A stretch of DNA of 64,000 nt from Bacillus sp. FJAT-27264 (GCF_001682855.1 NZ_MAQW01000012.1:744001-808000), one strand, 5' to 3'; positions 34,919 through 44,224 are shown, counted from the stretch's first letter. Notes: generated by a model from the letters alone, not told the origin. Numbers and translations are program-made.

Positions 34919-36118
34919 TTAAAAACATCTTTCGACCTCAGAAATAACTGTTCTTATAGATCTAAGTTCATAGTCAACTTCTTGAACTTTAAAGTCCCTA
35001 TTGGTATGCACTAATTCATTTCTAAACTTGTTTATATGTAGAATTTCTTGAATTAAACCTTCATTTAACATCTCATGCTCTGACAACTTTCTTAATATTG
35101 ACCTAAGGTTATTTTGTCGTCTGTCTTCCAATTCGTTATTTGGTAGTAGTCTCTGAGCCAACATAAATATGATTTCATCTAAAAGCTTGTACGAATTAAA
35201 AAATTCCATTGTTATATCATTCGAGTTACTTACAATATTTTCGACCACTGTTTCCCTATCCTCTTCAGGAACTTCAACCTTATCGAGACTTTCTATAGCC
35301 TTCTCAAGTTTTTCTTTTATTTCCGATACAAGCAATATAATATCGGTATAATCTTTTAAATTTAGTGTGTTATTATGAGCGATTTTACATCTAAGATCAT
35401 AAAGTTGCGACCAACGTTTATTTAAATACTCGTGCTCGCAATCAACAATATTAGAAAAATATCTTTCCCAGTTTGATTGAGGTAGGTATTTCTTCAGGTC
35501 TTGCGTTTCTAGACCTTCCTCTTCCTCTACAAGTTTTGTAATAATTTCTAAAAGTGCTTGTTGTGAATAAGGAGAGTATTTTTTGAAAAGAAAGTTTGCT
35601 AATTGAATAAAATCTGTTTTGTACAAATAGTCAGGAGTATCTTCTTTTTTTTCACTTCTTATTGATGTCCTTACTTCATCAGGTATGTTCTCTTTTACCC
35701 AACCTAATCCAACATTAGTTAACATGAATTTAGTAATTAACTTTCGCATAAGGTTCTCTATTTGATAAATTAAAGGATATGCTTTATTTGCGTAATAAAA
35801 GCTGATGTCGTCCCATAGTGTTTGAACATGATTACTGCACGCTTTAAATAAAATCCCTCTCAATACTTTTAAAATTGTTTCAAAATCACTTATATTCTCT
35901 GAGTTAGAACTTAAATAAAGATGAAAATAACGTTCGTTTTTTCCAGGCAGTTCTTCAGTTATAACGTTATAATTAATTTCGATTTCTTTATACTTTAGCG
36001 TTCCATTTGAAATGGTGATATCTGTATGAGATTTCAATAGATTGTTAAATGCTCCAATACTAGAACAAAAAGAGTTTTTCGTTTCAACTATGACTAAATA
36101 CTCAACTTTCAAGTCCAA
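34919..36118 (-). CDS. Double-HEPN protein, candidate antiviral RNase
   Basis: 399 aa, almost entirely helical, very AT-rich gene. Two HEPN-type RX4H motifs are visible: LRCKIAHNN (about residue 248) and KFRNELVHTNR (about residue 370), each at the end of a helical bundle with upstream helices as in Apea/ApeA-like HEPN. HEPN domains are metal-independent RNases or their toxin-like relatives, common in abortive infection systems. The N-terminal 120 residues are an unrecognised alpha/beta region. It is the first gene after cassette-head repeat A, so the promoter there would drive it. Confidence 0.65.
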   Translation of the reverse strand: MDLKVEYLVIVETKNSFCSSIGAFNNLLKSHTDITISNGTLKYKEIEINYNVITEELPGKNERYFHLYLSSNSENISDFETILKVLRGILFKACSNHVQTLWDDISFYYANKAYPLIYQIENLMRKLITKFMLTNVGLGWVKENIPDEVRTSIRSEKKEDTPDYLYKTDFIQLANFLFKKYSPYSQQALLEIITKLVEEEEGLETQDLKKYLPQSNWERYFSNIVDCEHEYLNKRWSQLYDLRCKIAHNNTLNLKDYTDIILLVSEIKEKLEKAIESLDKVEVPEEDRETVVENIVSNSNDITMEFFNSYKLLDEIIFMLAQRLLPNNELEDRRQNNLRSILRKLSEHEMLNEGLIQEILHINKFRNELVHTNRDFKVQEVDYELRSIRTVISEVERCF

Positions 36119-36149
36119 CTTGAATCCTCCTCAATAACCTGCTCAGTTT

Positions 36150-36310
36150 CCGATAACGTATTATTTACGAAGTTCGTAAAAAAAGAAATACCATTGATTA
36201 AACGAACACATCGTGTTTTATAACTTTTTGAAACATGTTTTTATTATACTACTAAATGGAAGAATATGACGATCACTACCCTATACTTTCAAACAAAAAA
36301 ACTCCCTCCT
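36150..36310 (-). repeat. Cassette-head repeat copy A, left part
   Basis: Minus strand: TATAAT at 36248-36243 with TCGTCA 18 bp upstream, then the TAACGT...TTTACGAAGTTCG core next to the HEPN gene. Closely matched by 61172-61325 and, less well, 55940-56105. It is interrupted at about 36310 by IS3-family sequence and resumes at about 37365. Confidence 0.7.
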
Positions 36311-37361
36311 TGGTCTGGTTGCTCATCCTCCTGTCAAGTAGACAGATGAAAAAAGCTCTGCCAGAGCGTGTCGATACTCAATCAGTGCGCTGTTTGAGTT
36401 TTTCCTGAAACCGTTAGTAGTATAAAAATAAATATAATCCTCCACGGCTTGATGAATCTCTGCTTCTGATTTACACTAGTGAAGGTATAACTTCTCTGTT
36501 TTGAGATGCAAGAAAGGATTCGATGCTTGCGTTATTCAGGTCGGTTGCTTTGCGAAAGTAGCTACCTTTGACACTGAATGCTTCTAATGGCATGTTGTAC
36601 GTCTGAGACATGTATTGGAAACCTTGATCTGAATGGAGCGCGGATTCTGACAAGTCTATTTTTCGTGTCCACTGCTCAATCGTATCGAGGACTAACTGTA
36701 CATCCATACACTTGGAAAATTGCCAAGCGACAATCCCATTGTTAAAGAGACCCTGGATGACGGACAGGTAATAAAAGAGGTTACCGTCTGAGATATACGT
36801 AATATCTGTGACGAGCCTTTTCAGTCGTTAGGATACACTACAGAAAGTGTATAGTTAGAACGATTCCTTTTTTAGCGAATCACCGATTGAATAGACAGTT
36901 CTTTCATGAGCAGCCTTACTTTCTTATGGATGATGAGGTAACCCTGCAATGGCCAACAGTCGCGTAATGCCTTGTAGGTCAAGCAGCTCTTCAATTAAGC
37001 TTCGCTCCGTTACCAGATTTGGATATATCTTTTTAAGGTTGTCAACCTGTACTTTCAAATAATCCCCGTCTTCCTCGATACTGGAAACCCCCTTACGGGG
37101 ACTTCCCTTTATTGGGTTTGATGCGCCCTTGCAAGTATCGAGGAGTTCTCCCTTTCGATACTTTCCAACCCATATTTTACGTTAGGTACAGTTTCTATCC
37201 CTAGTTTTTCTGCAACGACTTTATAACTCTTCGTTCCAGTCAGATACGTTTGAAATATCTGCCCCTTTATTGCCATACAAAAATCCCCTCCAAGTTTACT
37301 CGTTTCCTCATGTTAGCACATAAGGTTTATTTGAGTATCTACTTGAAAGGGATAATACCAT
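36311..37361 (-). mobile_element. Degenerate IS3-family element inside head repeat A
   Basis: Ends carry related inverted sequences: CTGTCAAGTAGACA near 36331 and, on the opposite strand, CTTTCAAGTAGATA near 37346. Minus-strand translation shows an OrfA-like HTH start (MAIKGQIFQTYLTGTKSYKV at 37277) and OrfB DDE pieces (VTDITYISDGN near 36810; LHSDQGFQYMSQTY at 36600). These are broken by stops and shifts and shorter than a complete IS3 copy, so the element is dead. Confidence 0.75.
36471..36707 (-). pseudogene. IS3-family transposase OrfB (DDE) fragment
   Basis: 78 codons: the second catalytic Asp region LSESALHSDQGFQYMSQ, then the FSVKGSYFRKATDLNNASIESF block with its Asn-Ala-x-Ile-Glu motif. 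A stop replaces the remainder of the domain. Confidence 0.8.
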
Positions 37362-37364
37362 ACC

Positions 37365-37465
37365 AAAACATCAGTAGGAGCTTCTATATTAATTGATTTA
37401 CGCGAACATCTCATCAATGACAGGTACGTGTGGGTCAATAACACTAACTATATCCACTAAAATAG
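37365..37465 (-). repeat. Cassette-head repeat copy A, right part
   Basis: Bases 37365-37440 match copies B and C (TCATCAATGACAGGTACGTG tract). On the minus strand a short frame (about 37582-37392) ends VIDPHVPVIDEMFA then stop; the same C-terminal tail is recognisable in B and C. The terminator of this head was split by the IS3 insertion. 37466-37736 holds only the upstream part of that frame. Confidence 0.65.
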
Positions 37466-37736
37466 AAGAATTAGCTTTTTCTCTTCTCGCAGTACCAACG
37501 CTTCGTAAGTATACGTGTACCTGATGACTTGATTTATGCGCATGTTGAAGCAAGTAAGACGATTTCTCAGCGGTTAGTCAGTCCATTGGGGGAGTGATTC
37601 ATTGTCATGGACATCACCTACTTGTTCATCCGGAATTTTTGTTATTTTTTCAAGCTTATCATACCTTAAGAATGAAAAAAAACGTACCATTGGTGCGCAT
37701 TTTGAATGTGCGAAATATTATAGTAAAGTGAAACTA

Positions 37737-39110
37737 TTAAGAGCTTTTTATATGTTCATTTAGATTATCTATAAGCTGAGTCAATTTGGTTGATTTAACT
37801 TCTTGTTCCTCTATAGCATCGATACTCTGTGTAATAAGATTCCAGTAATTACCTATTTCTAAATGTTTTGTCTTTTTGTTAGCCTGTTCTCTATAATGAT
37901 CTTCTCTAATTTTAAAGATATTTTGTACTATATACACAAATACTTCTCCTATACCCATTCCAATACTTTCAATGTACTTCCCCATAAACAGTAGAATAAC
38001 TAGACATGATATTACTATAAATCCTAAAATCAATGTGGAAAACCATAACCAAAATGATATTTTAGCTTGATGAAGCAACGTTTTATAATCTAAGTCCAAA
38101 TGATTTCTATAAAACTCTCTACTTGCTATTATTTCTTGTTGTCTCAAGTTTTCATCTGAAAAAAAACCTGTCCCACTCTTCTTTTTAACATCTTCAACTT
38201 TCAGTTCAAATGCACTAACTTTTTCACTATTTTGTTCCTTTTCTTTCTCAAAGGTTCCATTATGAATTTTTTCTGTATTATTATTATTACGATTTTCTAA
38301 TACAGTAATAGCTTCTAATACTTCATTTATTTCAGGACGTTGATCTGGCTCTAGGGCGAGCATTCTATTAATAAGTTTTTCAAGTTCATCTTTTCCTATC
38401 AATGCGTTATTATCTACAGTTACAGTATAACTCTTCACAGCTCGGTTATATATTTCATTCAGTGCTTTATAATTAAATGGAAGATTTCCTGAAAACATTC
38501 TGTATATTACAAGGCCAAAAGAGTATATGTCTGCCCTCGGTGTAATGTTATTACTACCCATTTGTTCCGGTGCCATATATGCTGGAGTTCCTATGAACCC
38601 CCCAGGAAGAGTCAATTGAGTTGTCCGATGTAACTCTGATTCAGTAATGCTAATTCCAAAATCAGACAATACAGCTCTACTATTTCTCTTATCAATTAGA
38701 ATATTATAAGGTTTTAAATCTCTATGTATAACATCATTTTCATGTAAGTATAACAACGCTGTTAATATATCTTTTGAATATTTAAAGGCATTTTTTATAG
38801 TTAGCTCGCTTGATTCTATTTCATATTCGAGTGTGTTACCTTCTATGAACTCTTGAACTAAATAGTATGAATTTTGAAAATAACCTACATCAAATAATGT
38901 AATAATATTAGGGTGCCTTAAATTAGAAATTATTTCAACTTCTCTTTGAATTCTTGCAGTAGAAAAGCTATGATTATTATCACTATAAATCTTTAAGGCA
39001 ACTTTCCGTTTAGTAAATTCATCAAAAGCAAGAAATACTTCTGATAAACCTCCTTGACCAATGAGATTGAGAATTTTATATCTTTCTTGATAAAGGTCTC
39101 CCTTTTTCAT
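37737..39110 (-). CDS. Ser/Thr protein kinase with C-terminal two-TM (TRADD-N-associated-like) domain
   Basis: 457 aa from ATG 39110 (GAAGGAGAG upstream; 14 extra codons upstream lack signals). Kinase domain residues 1-280 is intact: GQGGLSEVFLA, VALKIY (Lys), VIHRDLKPYNILID (catalytic loop), SDFGIS and TPAYMAPEQ. A charged linker follows. Residues about 340-457 contain two TM segments (WLWFSTLILGFIVISCLVI and a second near IGMGIGEVFVYIVQNIF) flanked by helices. This resembles the cyanobacterial TRADD-N-associated 2TM domain found in bacterial conflict systems. It could be a membrane-tethered signalling kinase of a defence module. No cognate effector gene is adjacent. Confidence 0.75.
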   Translation of the reverse strand: MKKGDLYQERYKILNLIGQGGLSEVFLAFDEFTKRKVALKIYSDNNHSFSTARIQREVEIISNLRHPNIITLFDVGYFQNSYYLVQEFIEGNTLEYEIESSELTIKNAFKYSKDILTALLYLHENDVIHRDLKPYNILIDKRNSRAVLSDFGISITESELHRTTQLTLPGGFIGTPAYMAPEQMGSNNITPRADIYSFGLVIYRMFSGNLPFNYKALNEIYNRAVKSYTVTVDNNALIGKDELEKLINRMLALEPDQRPEINEVLEAITVLENRNNNNTEKIHNGTFEKEKEQNSEKVSAFELKVEDVKKKSGTGFFSDENLRQQEIIASREFYRNHLDLDYKTLLHQAKISFWLWFSTLILGFIVISCLVILLFMGKYIESIGMGIGEVFVYIVQNIFKIREDHYREQANKKTKHLEIGNYWNLITQSIDAIEEQEVKSTKLTQLIDNLNEHIKSS

Positions 39111-39196
39111 TTTTACTCTCCTTCGAAATGCCCTTGAAATCATAACCACCAATATGAATTAATAGCCCTATCATTATTAGAAACAGGTGATAAATA

Positions 39197-39230
39197 AAAA
39201 AAGTCCCTGCGATTCTTTCGTACAGAGACT
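39197..39230 (-). terminator. Terminator upstream of the kinase gene
   Basis: Minus strand AGTCTCTG...CAGGGACT followed by seven Ts. It insulates the kinase from upstream minus-strand transcription. Confidence 0.7.
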
Positions 39231-39886
39231 ACTATGACCGAATTTTCCTATTTATTTGAAACATATCATATTCTAAGGTGTTTTGTCCACAACAAACGCT
39301 TTTTCATGTAAGGAACCAGTTAACTGTTATTATTATGAACGTGTTGCAACAAATAAGGTGATTTTTCCTTGGATAATCTATTGTACTTTGTGAGATGTCA
39401 TGGGACATCACCTCTTTTCGGTTGGATTTGGGTAAAGTATTTGCTTAGGGTTAGTTTACCCAAAAAGGTGGAGGAATCCTGTGTCTAGCAGGATTCCTCC
39501 ATTATCGCTTTTAGAGGCAGCGTAGCTAATGAACAGGAATACTGTCTGACCTGTTGGCCTAGAGAATCAGTCAAATTCTTTTACCCACCTGCATTTACCA
39601 ATAGAACTCTCTTGCACCTTAACCGAGATAAGTCTCAAATCCACTGCCTTTGTTGGCTTGCCGATACCGCCCTGTCAAATAGCAAAAGCAAATACCTTAG
39701 TCGTTTCCTCCCATCAGCGCAAAAGAAGACCAAGCGAGGTGAGCACTTAGACTTCTTTTGCAATAAATAGAAAAACGGCATCTCTGCCATTTTTTTCCTT
39801 ACTCTTATGGAGAAAATAACAGGATCGAAACGATAACTGCATTGCTGGCAGCGATGCACTATCCCACAGATGGTCATTAACACACC
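39231..39886. other. Non-coding stretch with a perfect hairpin
   Basis: No gene I can support. At 39469-39501 TGGAGGAATCCTG pairs perfectly with CAGGATTCCTCCA; on the minus strand this runs into CCTTTTT, a likely terminator for the ParA operon. An 82-codon minus frame (39635-39883) has no RBS or family and is left out. Confidence 0.5.
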
Positions 39887-40381
39887 CTAAACATTCTCCA
39901 GTTTATTCCATTCCTTATAAACTCTCCAAACTGCTTCAAATCTTGATGTCCCCTCTGGGTGAAGAAAATCGTTGAATGAATTGCTTTCAAACAATCCCCT
40001 TATTTCAATATAGTATTGTTTTTTAAAGCGATCCCTGTCAATCTTATTATCATTGTATAATCCACAAGCATGTTCGTAAGAGTTAACATACCTTTCCTTA
40101 GCCGTTTTAAGATTGCTATCAAAAAAAGATCTAGAACTATCGTTTGTATTGTTAGGAAGCTCATTTAATTTTAAAGAAGCATCAACTAAAACTTGTTTTG
40201 CCTCATCAATACGTTGGCTAAGTTGAATTTCTATCTGGCCAGACGCAAATTGATTATTGCGCTCTGTCAGCCGATTACTTTCTTCGCTTGCCTTATTAGC
40301 CTTTTTCATAGCTAATATAGACACGACAAGTGATGCTGCTGCAATAATGACACCTAATATAGTAACAATAATTGCAACCAT
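39887..40381 (-). CDS. Membrane-anchored hypothetical protein (third gene of ParA operon)
   Basis: 164 aa: one N-terminal TM (IIVTILGVIIAAASLVVSILAM), then a long helical or coiled cytoplasmic domain (KKANKASEESNRLTERNNQF) and a C-terminal helical domain. Topology resembles membrane partners that tether cytoplasmic ATPases. Its ATG overlaps the stop of the preceding gene (TAATG), so expression is coupled. Family unknown. Confidence 0.6.
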   Translation of the reverse strand: MVAIIVTILGVIIAAASLVVSILAMKKANKASEESNRLTERNNQFASGQIEIQLSQRIDEAKQVLVDASLKLNELPNNTNDSSRSFFDSNLKTAKERYVNSYEHACGLYNDNKIDRDRFKKQYYIEIRGLFESNSFNDFLHPEGTSRFEAVWRVYKEWNKLENV

Positions 40382-40623
40382 TACTTTTTCTCACCTTTAT
40401 TTTTCAAAGCAGCATCCGCTTTAGCTACCAATGCCAGTAATTCCTTATTATCTTGGGATTCTTGAACCAGTTGTAGTTTACTTACTTTCTTTTGTAACGA
40501 ATTAAGTAGTTGTTTCTTTTCTTCATCCGAAGCATTACTATTTGCTATCTCGTTAATTACCTCTAATCCTTGTTGCTTACCATTCACCTTGTCTATGTTC
40601 TGCTCTAACTTCTTCTTATCCAT
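40381..40623 (-). CDS. Small coiled-coil protein (second gene of ParA operon)
   Basis: 80 aa, Lys/Glu/Gln-rich, predicted helical throughout (KQLLNSLQKKVSKLQLVQES). It lies between the ParA-like ATPase and the membrane protein, with a stop/start overlap to the latter. It may be an adaptor or regulator; no family recognised. Confidence 0.6.
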   Translation of the reverse strand: MDKKKLEQNIDKVNGKQQGLEVINEIANSNASDEEKKQLLNSLQKKVSKLQLVQESQDNKELLALVAKADAALKNKGEKK

Positions 40624-40830
40624 TTAACTCACTCCCCATTAATTTTAATTGCAATTACTATGTAATACGACTCTTGAAAATAACTATTTCAGTAATACCA
40701 ACATTCTTTTATAAGAATATCATTTTTTCAATATTTAACCAAAAATCTCACAAGAGTAAGATCCCCTATTAAAAGCAGGAGCTAATCTCACTCTAGTCCG
40801 ATGTACCTTATTAAAAGATCATATCTAAAT

Positions 40831-41916
40831 TTATTTTAACTTACCAACAAAATAGTAAATATCATCTACGGCTTGCGCATAGTTGTTTTTAGGTAAGGAT
40901 ATTTCAGTACCATCAGGCATGTTGTACTTGGAGGAATAAGGCAACATATGAATTGGAATACCTTTCGATGCCGATACTTTACCAGCAGTATGAAAGTCCT
41001 TAACGTCAGAAACATATAAATTAGACCATGCTTCCTTAGTTGTGATTGGGTCATTGGGTAGTGCAAAGAGCTGATTAAACTTATTGAATTGTCCAAAACA
41101 AAAGTCATTCAGTTCATTTTTCAAAGCTTGGAAAGCACTAGATATGCCTAAGTGAGAGGTAAAGTTATTGAACACAAACTCATATATTTTCGGAAGTTTT
41201 ATGCCAAATTGCTTTACCTGCTTATTAAAAGTAATGATGTTCTCTGCATAAGTTTTCAATGCAGGTGTAGGATACTCATCATAAAGCATAGTGAACATTC
41301 CCTTGATTCCGTCAATTGAACTAAAATCTGCCATCATAGGAATAACTATAAAATCAGAAGATGCCAGTGCCATTTGAGTATAAATCGAGAAACTTGGATT
41401 GCAATCTATAAAAACAACCAGATTCTCATATTCTTCCTGCATAAACTCATGGGAACACAACCTCTTTATTGCTGTCATATATTCCAACCACGCTCTTGTG
41501 TTGGCCGGATTAATTACTGCATAATTTAATGCTAAAGATAACGATTCCAGAAATGAATCTCCTGCTACTAAAAACAAATTACTTGCGATATTTTTATTAT
41601 GCCGAGATACCGGTATACTGTATCTTGTATTAATAGAACTAAAATTTGAGTTTCCTTTCAGTAACCAGTCAATGAAGCCCACTACGTTCTTTCTTGTAGC
41701 TGCAGCCTGTATTTTTTGATTAGTTAGATAACCTGTTCTCCCCCCACCTAATAAATACTGTGAAATGTTAGCTTGAGGGCACATGTCTATTACTAGCACT
41801 TGTGTTTTAGGATTTTGTTGTGCATATAGGGTAGCAGCGTTAAAACTTAATGTAGTCTTCCCTACCCCACCTTTATTGTTATAAAAAGAATATATTCTGA
41901 TACTTTGTTCCGACAT
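40831..41916 (-). CDS. ParA/MinD-family ATPase
   Basis: 361 aa from ATG 41916, 10 bases after GGAGG; the longer frame starting at 41964 has no better RBS. Deviant Walker A FYNNKGGVGKTTLSFNAA, switch and Walker B strands VLVIDMCPQANIS and LVVFIDCNPSFSIY. An unusually long C-terminal part (FNKFNQLFALPNDPITTKEAW) exceeds ordinary ParA. No ParB or centromere-like repeat is seen. With the coiled-coil and membrane proteins downstream it may be a positioning or effector module of the accessory region rather than a plasmid partition system. Confidence 0.8.
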   Translation of the reverse strand: MSEQSIRIYSFYNNKGGVGKTTLSFNAATLYAQQNPKTQVLVIDMCPQANISQYLLGGGRTGYLTNQKIQAAATRKNVVGFIDWLLKGNSNFSSINTRYSIPVSRHNKNIASNLFLVAGDSFLESLSLALNYAVINPANTRAWLEYMTAIKRLCSHEFMQEEYENLVVFIDCNPSFSIYTQMALASSDFIVIPMMADFSSIDGIKGMFTMLYDEYPTPALKTYAENIITFNKQVKQFGIKLPKIYEFVFNNFTSHLGISSAFQALKNELNDFCFGQFNKFNQLFALPNDPITTKEAWSNLYVSDVKDFHTAGKVSASKGIPIHMLPYSSKYNMPDGTEISLPKNNYAQAVDDIYYFVGKLK

Positions 41917-42026
41917 TTCGCGTTTTCCTCCCCAAATTCCGAGCTTAAGAGACATACTGCTCATAATTAATGATAGCCTATTTCCAGTTTAAAATCCAGA
42001 AATTTTTCCCAATTTCGACAAGAAAA

Positions 42027-42057
42027 AGACCCCTTCAAGCGTCAGGAGTCTCATTTT
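42027..42057. terminator. Terminator-like hairpin
   Basis: AGACCCCT pairs with AGGAGTCT (one mismatch), with A and T runs on either side, between the recombinase unit and the ParA operon. 41,917-42,199 otherwise holds nothing recognisable. Confidence 0.65.
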
Positions 42058-42199
42058 TATCTAGTTCTATATACTCTACTCAAGCACCTTATTCGAATCT
42101 ACTAGACCGTCTACCTCGACACCCATTGCACCAATGAAACTGACTGATCCGCAGGTGAAAATAAACCTTTCGATTATCTTTCTTAGCGCCTGCTACTGG

Positions 42200-42421
42200 T
42201 TAAAAGACTCGTTGTACTTCTTGCGTCATTTTGGAATATACTTCTGTGACTTCTCCACTACATTTGATCAATCTGGTTTCAAAAGTTAATAAAAGTCCCA
42301 ATACGGACTTGTTCCGAAATTTCAAGGTAAATGTGGCTTCAAGTGAATGCCTTCTCTCAGGCGATACACAGCACTCCACATGTGAGGAGACAGTAATAAG
42401 AAAGAATATATCAATCCTCAC
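42200..42421 (-). CDS. Hypothetical ORF overlapping the recombinase stop
   Basis: 73 codons from a GTG that overlaps the recombinase stop (GTGA). Mixed alpha/beta composition with a Cys pair (SSHVECCVSPERR). No family recognised. The overlap suggests possible coupling but coding status is unproven. Confidence 0.3.
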   Translation of the reverse strand: MRIDIFFLITVSSHVECCVSPERRHSLEATFTLKFRNKSVLGLLLTFETRLIKCSGEVTEVYSKMTQEVQRVF

Positions 42422-43926
42422 TTATAACAAACCACCAACTCCACCCGATTCCCTTCCCGATTATACACAAGCCGCTCCACCAACTTCTTCAACGCTCGAT
42501 TCTTCTCTTCACTTGTCACTGAACCGCTCCACAACTCCCTAAACTCACCTATCCGCTCATATATCTGCTCCACAGTCGGGTAATTCCCTTCATCTACTAC
42601 TACCTTCCGCAAATCCTTCAACTCTTCCTCCAGCTTCTGTATCTGCCTTGACCGGATAGCTTTTCGCTCCAAAAACACTTGCTTCGTAAGCATATCCTCT
42701 TCATACGATTCATACAGCTTGTCCAATGCCCGTTTCTGCTTTTTCAACTCCTGCTCTTTGACCTCAATGATCGTCTGCGTATCATTATAACGACTTCCAT
42801 GCAATTCAATCTCCCGTAAAATGTTTGGGTCTACATGAATAATCCGATCATACAGAGCATTGAAAAAATCAGCATCCATTACTTTGCCACGCTGCTCACA
42901 TTTGCTGCCATCTTTATACTGGTGATAGCATAGTGCACTCCAATGCTGTCCCTGCTTCTTGTTCTCACCTACTCTAAATCTCATCCGGGAGCCGCACTTC
43001 TCACAATACAGCAAGCCTGACAAAGGAAAAATGTTACGTCTTGAATTTGGATTCAACATGCGATTCTTAAGCAGCCGCTCCATAATCGCTTCATGTTCTT
43101 CTGGTGTTTTCAGCTTTTCATGCGTTCCCATGACTTTAATTCGCTCTTCTTCGGGAACCAATTCCACCTGTCCACGTTTGGAACGGGTTTTACCATAAGT
43201 AATGTAACCCAAATGGATTTCGCTTGCCAGCAATCTTTGAACCGTAATATTTGACCAGCCCTTGTTCTTTCCATCCGGCTTAATGTTGTATGGCGTAGGT
43301 ATCTTGTTATCCGTCAACCAAATGGCGATATGTCCAAGGTTTGTTCCATTAAGATATTTCTCTACAATCGCTCGGTAAATCGCACGCTTCGTCTCATCGA
43401 CCAGTACCGACCTTGTGTTCTTATCGTAGTAGTAAGGAAACGGTGGTTTTCCGTTTGTCCACATGCCTTTCTTCGCCCCAGCCTCTTTGCCCTGCTTCAT
43501 TCTTCGCTTAATCGTTTTGTATTCTATTCTGGCAAAAATGGACATGAAATCAAAGGATACATCGTCATTGTCTATTTCCAGATCGTATATCTTGTTTGGT
43601 GTGATAATGACCGTTTCTGAGTTTAAGAATGTGTCTTTAATGAGTGCCCAATCCTTGTTTTCTCCACGCCCTAAACGGTCAATATCCATGACCACTACTC
43701 CATCATAGAGTTTGTCTTCAACATGCCGAAGTAACTTCTGCATTTCCTTACGGGACTCTATCTTTTCACCAGAGGCCACTTCTTCATATAGCCTATAGGT
43801 CCAATTTCGATTCTCGACCAAGGCCAGAAGGGTATCCCTATGCTTCGAGAGAACGTCTTCAAACTCACCATCGTCCCGTGATTTTCTTAAATAAACGGCT
43901 ACGTGTTTAATTGTTTTGCTTTCCAT
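42418..43926 (-). CDS. Large serine recombinase (site-specific)
   Basis: 502 aa from ATG 43926 (GGAG 11 bases upstream; the frame stays open for 104 more codons, but that stretch encodes another gene on the plus strand). N-terminal resolvase domain with catalytic Ser in VAVYLRKSRDD and Arg in VVMDIDRLGRG, then the recombinase domain and a zinc ribbon (LSGLLYCEKCGSRMRFR ... CYHQYKDGSKC). A C-terminal coiled coil follows (EQELKKQKRALDKLYESYEE). It integrates or excises DNA between att sites. It probably moved, or moves, part of the accessory segment; no adjacent att core could be identified by eye. Confidence 0.9.
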   Translation of the reverse strand: MESKTIKHVAVYLRKSRDDGEFEDVLSKHRDTLLALVENRNWTYRLYEEVASGEKIESRKEMQKLLRHVEDKLYDGVVVMDIDRLGRGENKDWALIKDTFLNSETVIITPNKIYDLEIDNDDVSFDFMSIFARIEYKTIKRRMKQGKEAGAKKGMWTNGKPPFPYYYDKNTRSVLVDETKRAIYRAIVEKYLNGTNLGHIAIWLTDNKIPTPYNIKPDGKNKGWSNITVQRLLASEIHLGYITYGKTRSKRGQVELVPEEERIKVMGTHEKLKTPEEHEAIMERLLKNRMLNPNSRRNIFPLSGLLYCEKCGSRMRFRVGENKKQGQHWSALCYHQYKDGSKCEQRGKVMDADFFNALYDRIIHVDPNILREIELHGSRYNDTQTIIEVKEQELKKQKRALDKLYESYEEDMLTKQVFLERKAIRSRQIQKLEEELKDLRKVVVDEGNYPTVEQIYERIGEFRELWSGSVTSEEKNRALKKLVERLVYNREGNRVELVVCYK

Positions 43927-44040
43927 AATAGCTTCTACTCCAAACTTGTTAAATTTTTGCCTCCATCCAAGTAGAATGTTGAGCATTTTTGATGACACAT
44001 CATCGAATATGACAACTGTTAAATTTTGGAGGAATAATTT

Positions 44041-44214
44041 ATGAAGAAATGTGAATATGTAATCAAAGAAGTTAATCAGCCATCCGACAAAGCGTTGCGG
44101 CAATTTCATGAGCATGTGGTCGAGATATTGAGCCAAACTATCCAAACCGAGGCCGAGATAGACATACCTCTCCCCAAAGTGCATCATTCTACGCAAGACA
44201 GTCAGAAAAATTAA
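44041..44214 (+). CDS. Small conserved-looking protein (57 aa), divergent to the recombinase
   Basis: ATG with a textbook GGAGG eight bases upstream. Encodes MKKCEYVIKEVNQPSDKAL and so on, ending STQDSQKN. Charged, soluble, no family recognised. It lies within the 5' open extension of the recombinase frame on the other strand, supporting the shorter recombinase start at 43926. A bidirectional terminator follows at 44225. Confidence 0.65.
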   Translation: MKKCEYVIKEVNQPSDKALRQFHEHVVEILSQTIQTEAEIDIPLPKVHHSTQDSQKN

Positions 44215-44224
44215 CAAAATAAAA

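Noticed and set aside
39635-39883. 82-codon minus-strand ORF
   Set aside because: No RBS, unusual Cys/Arg-rich composition, no family; probably non-coding.
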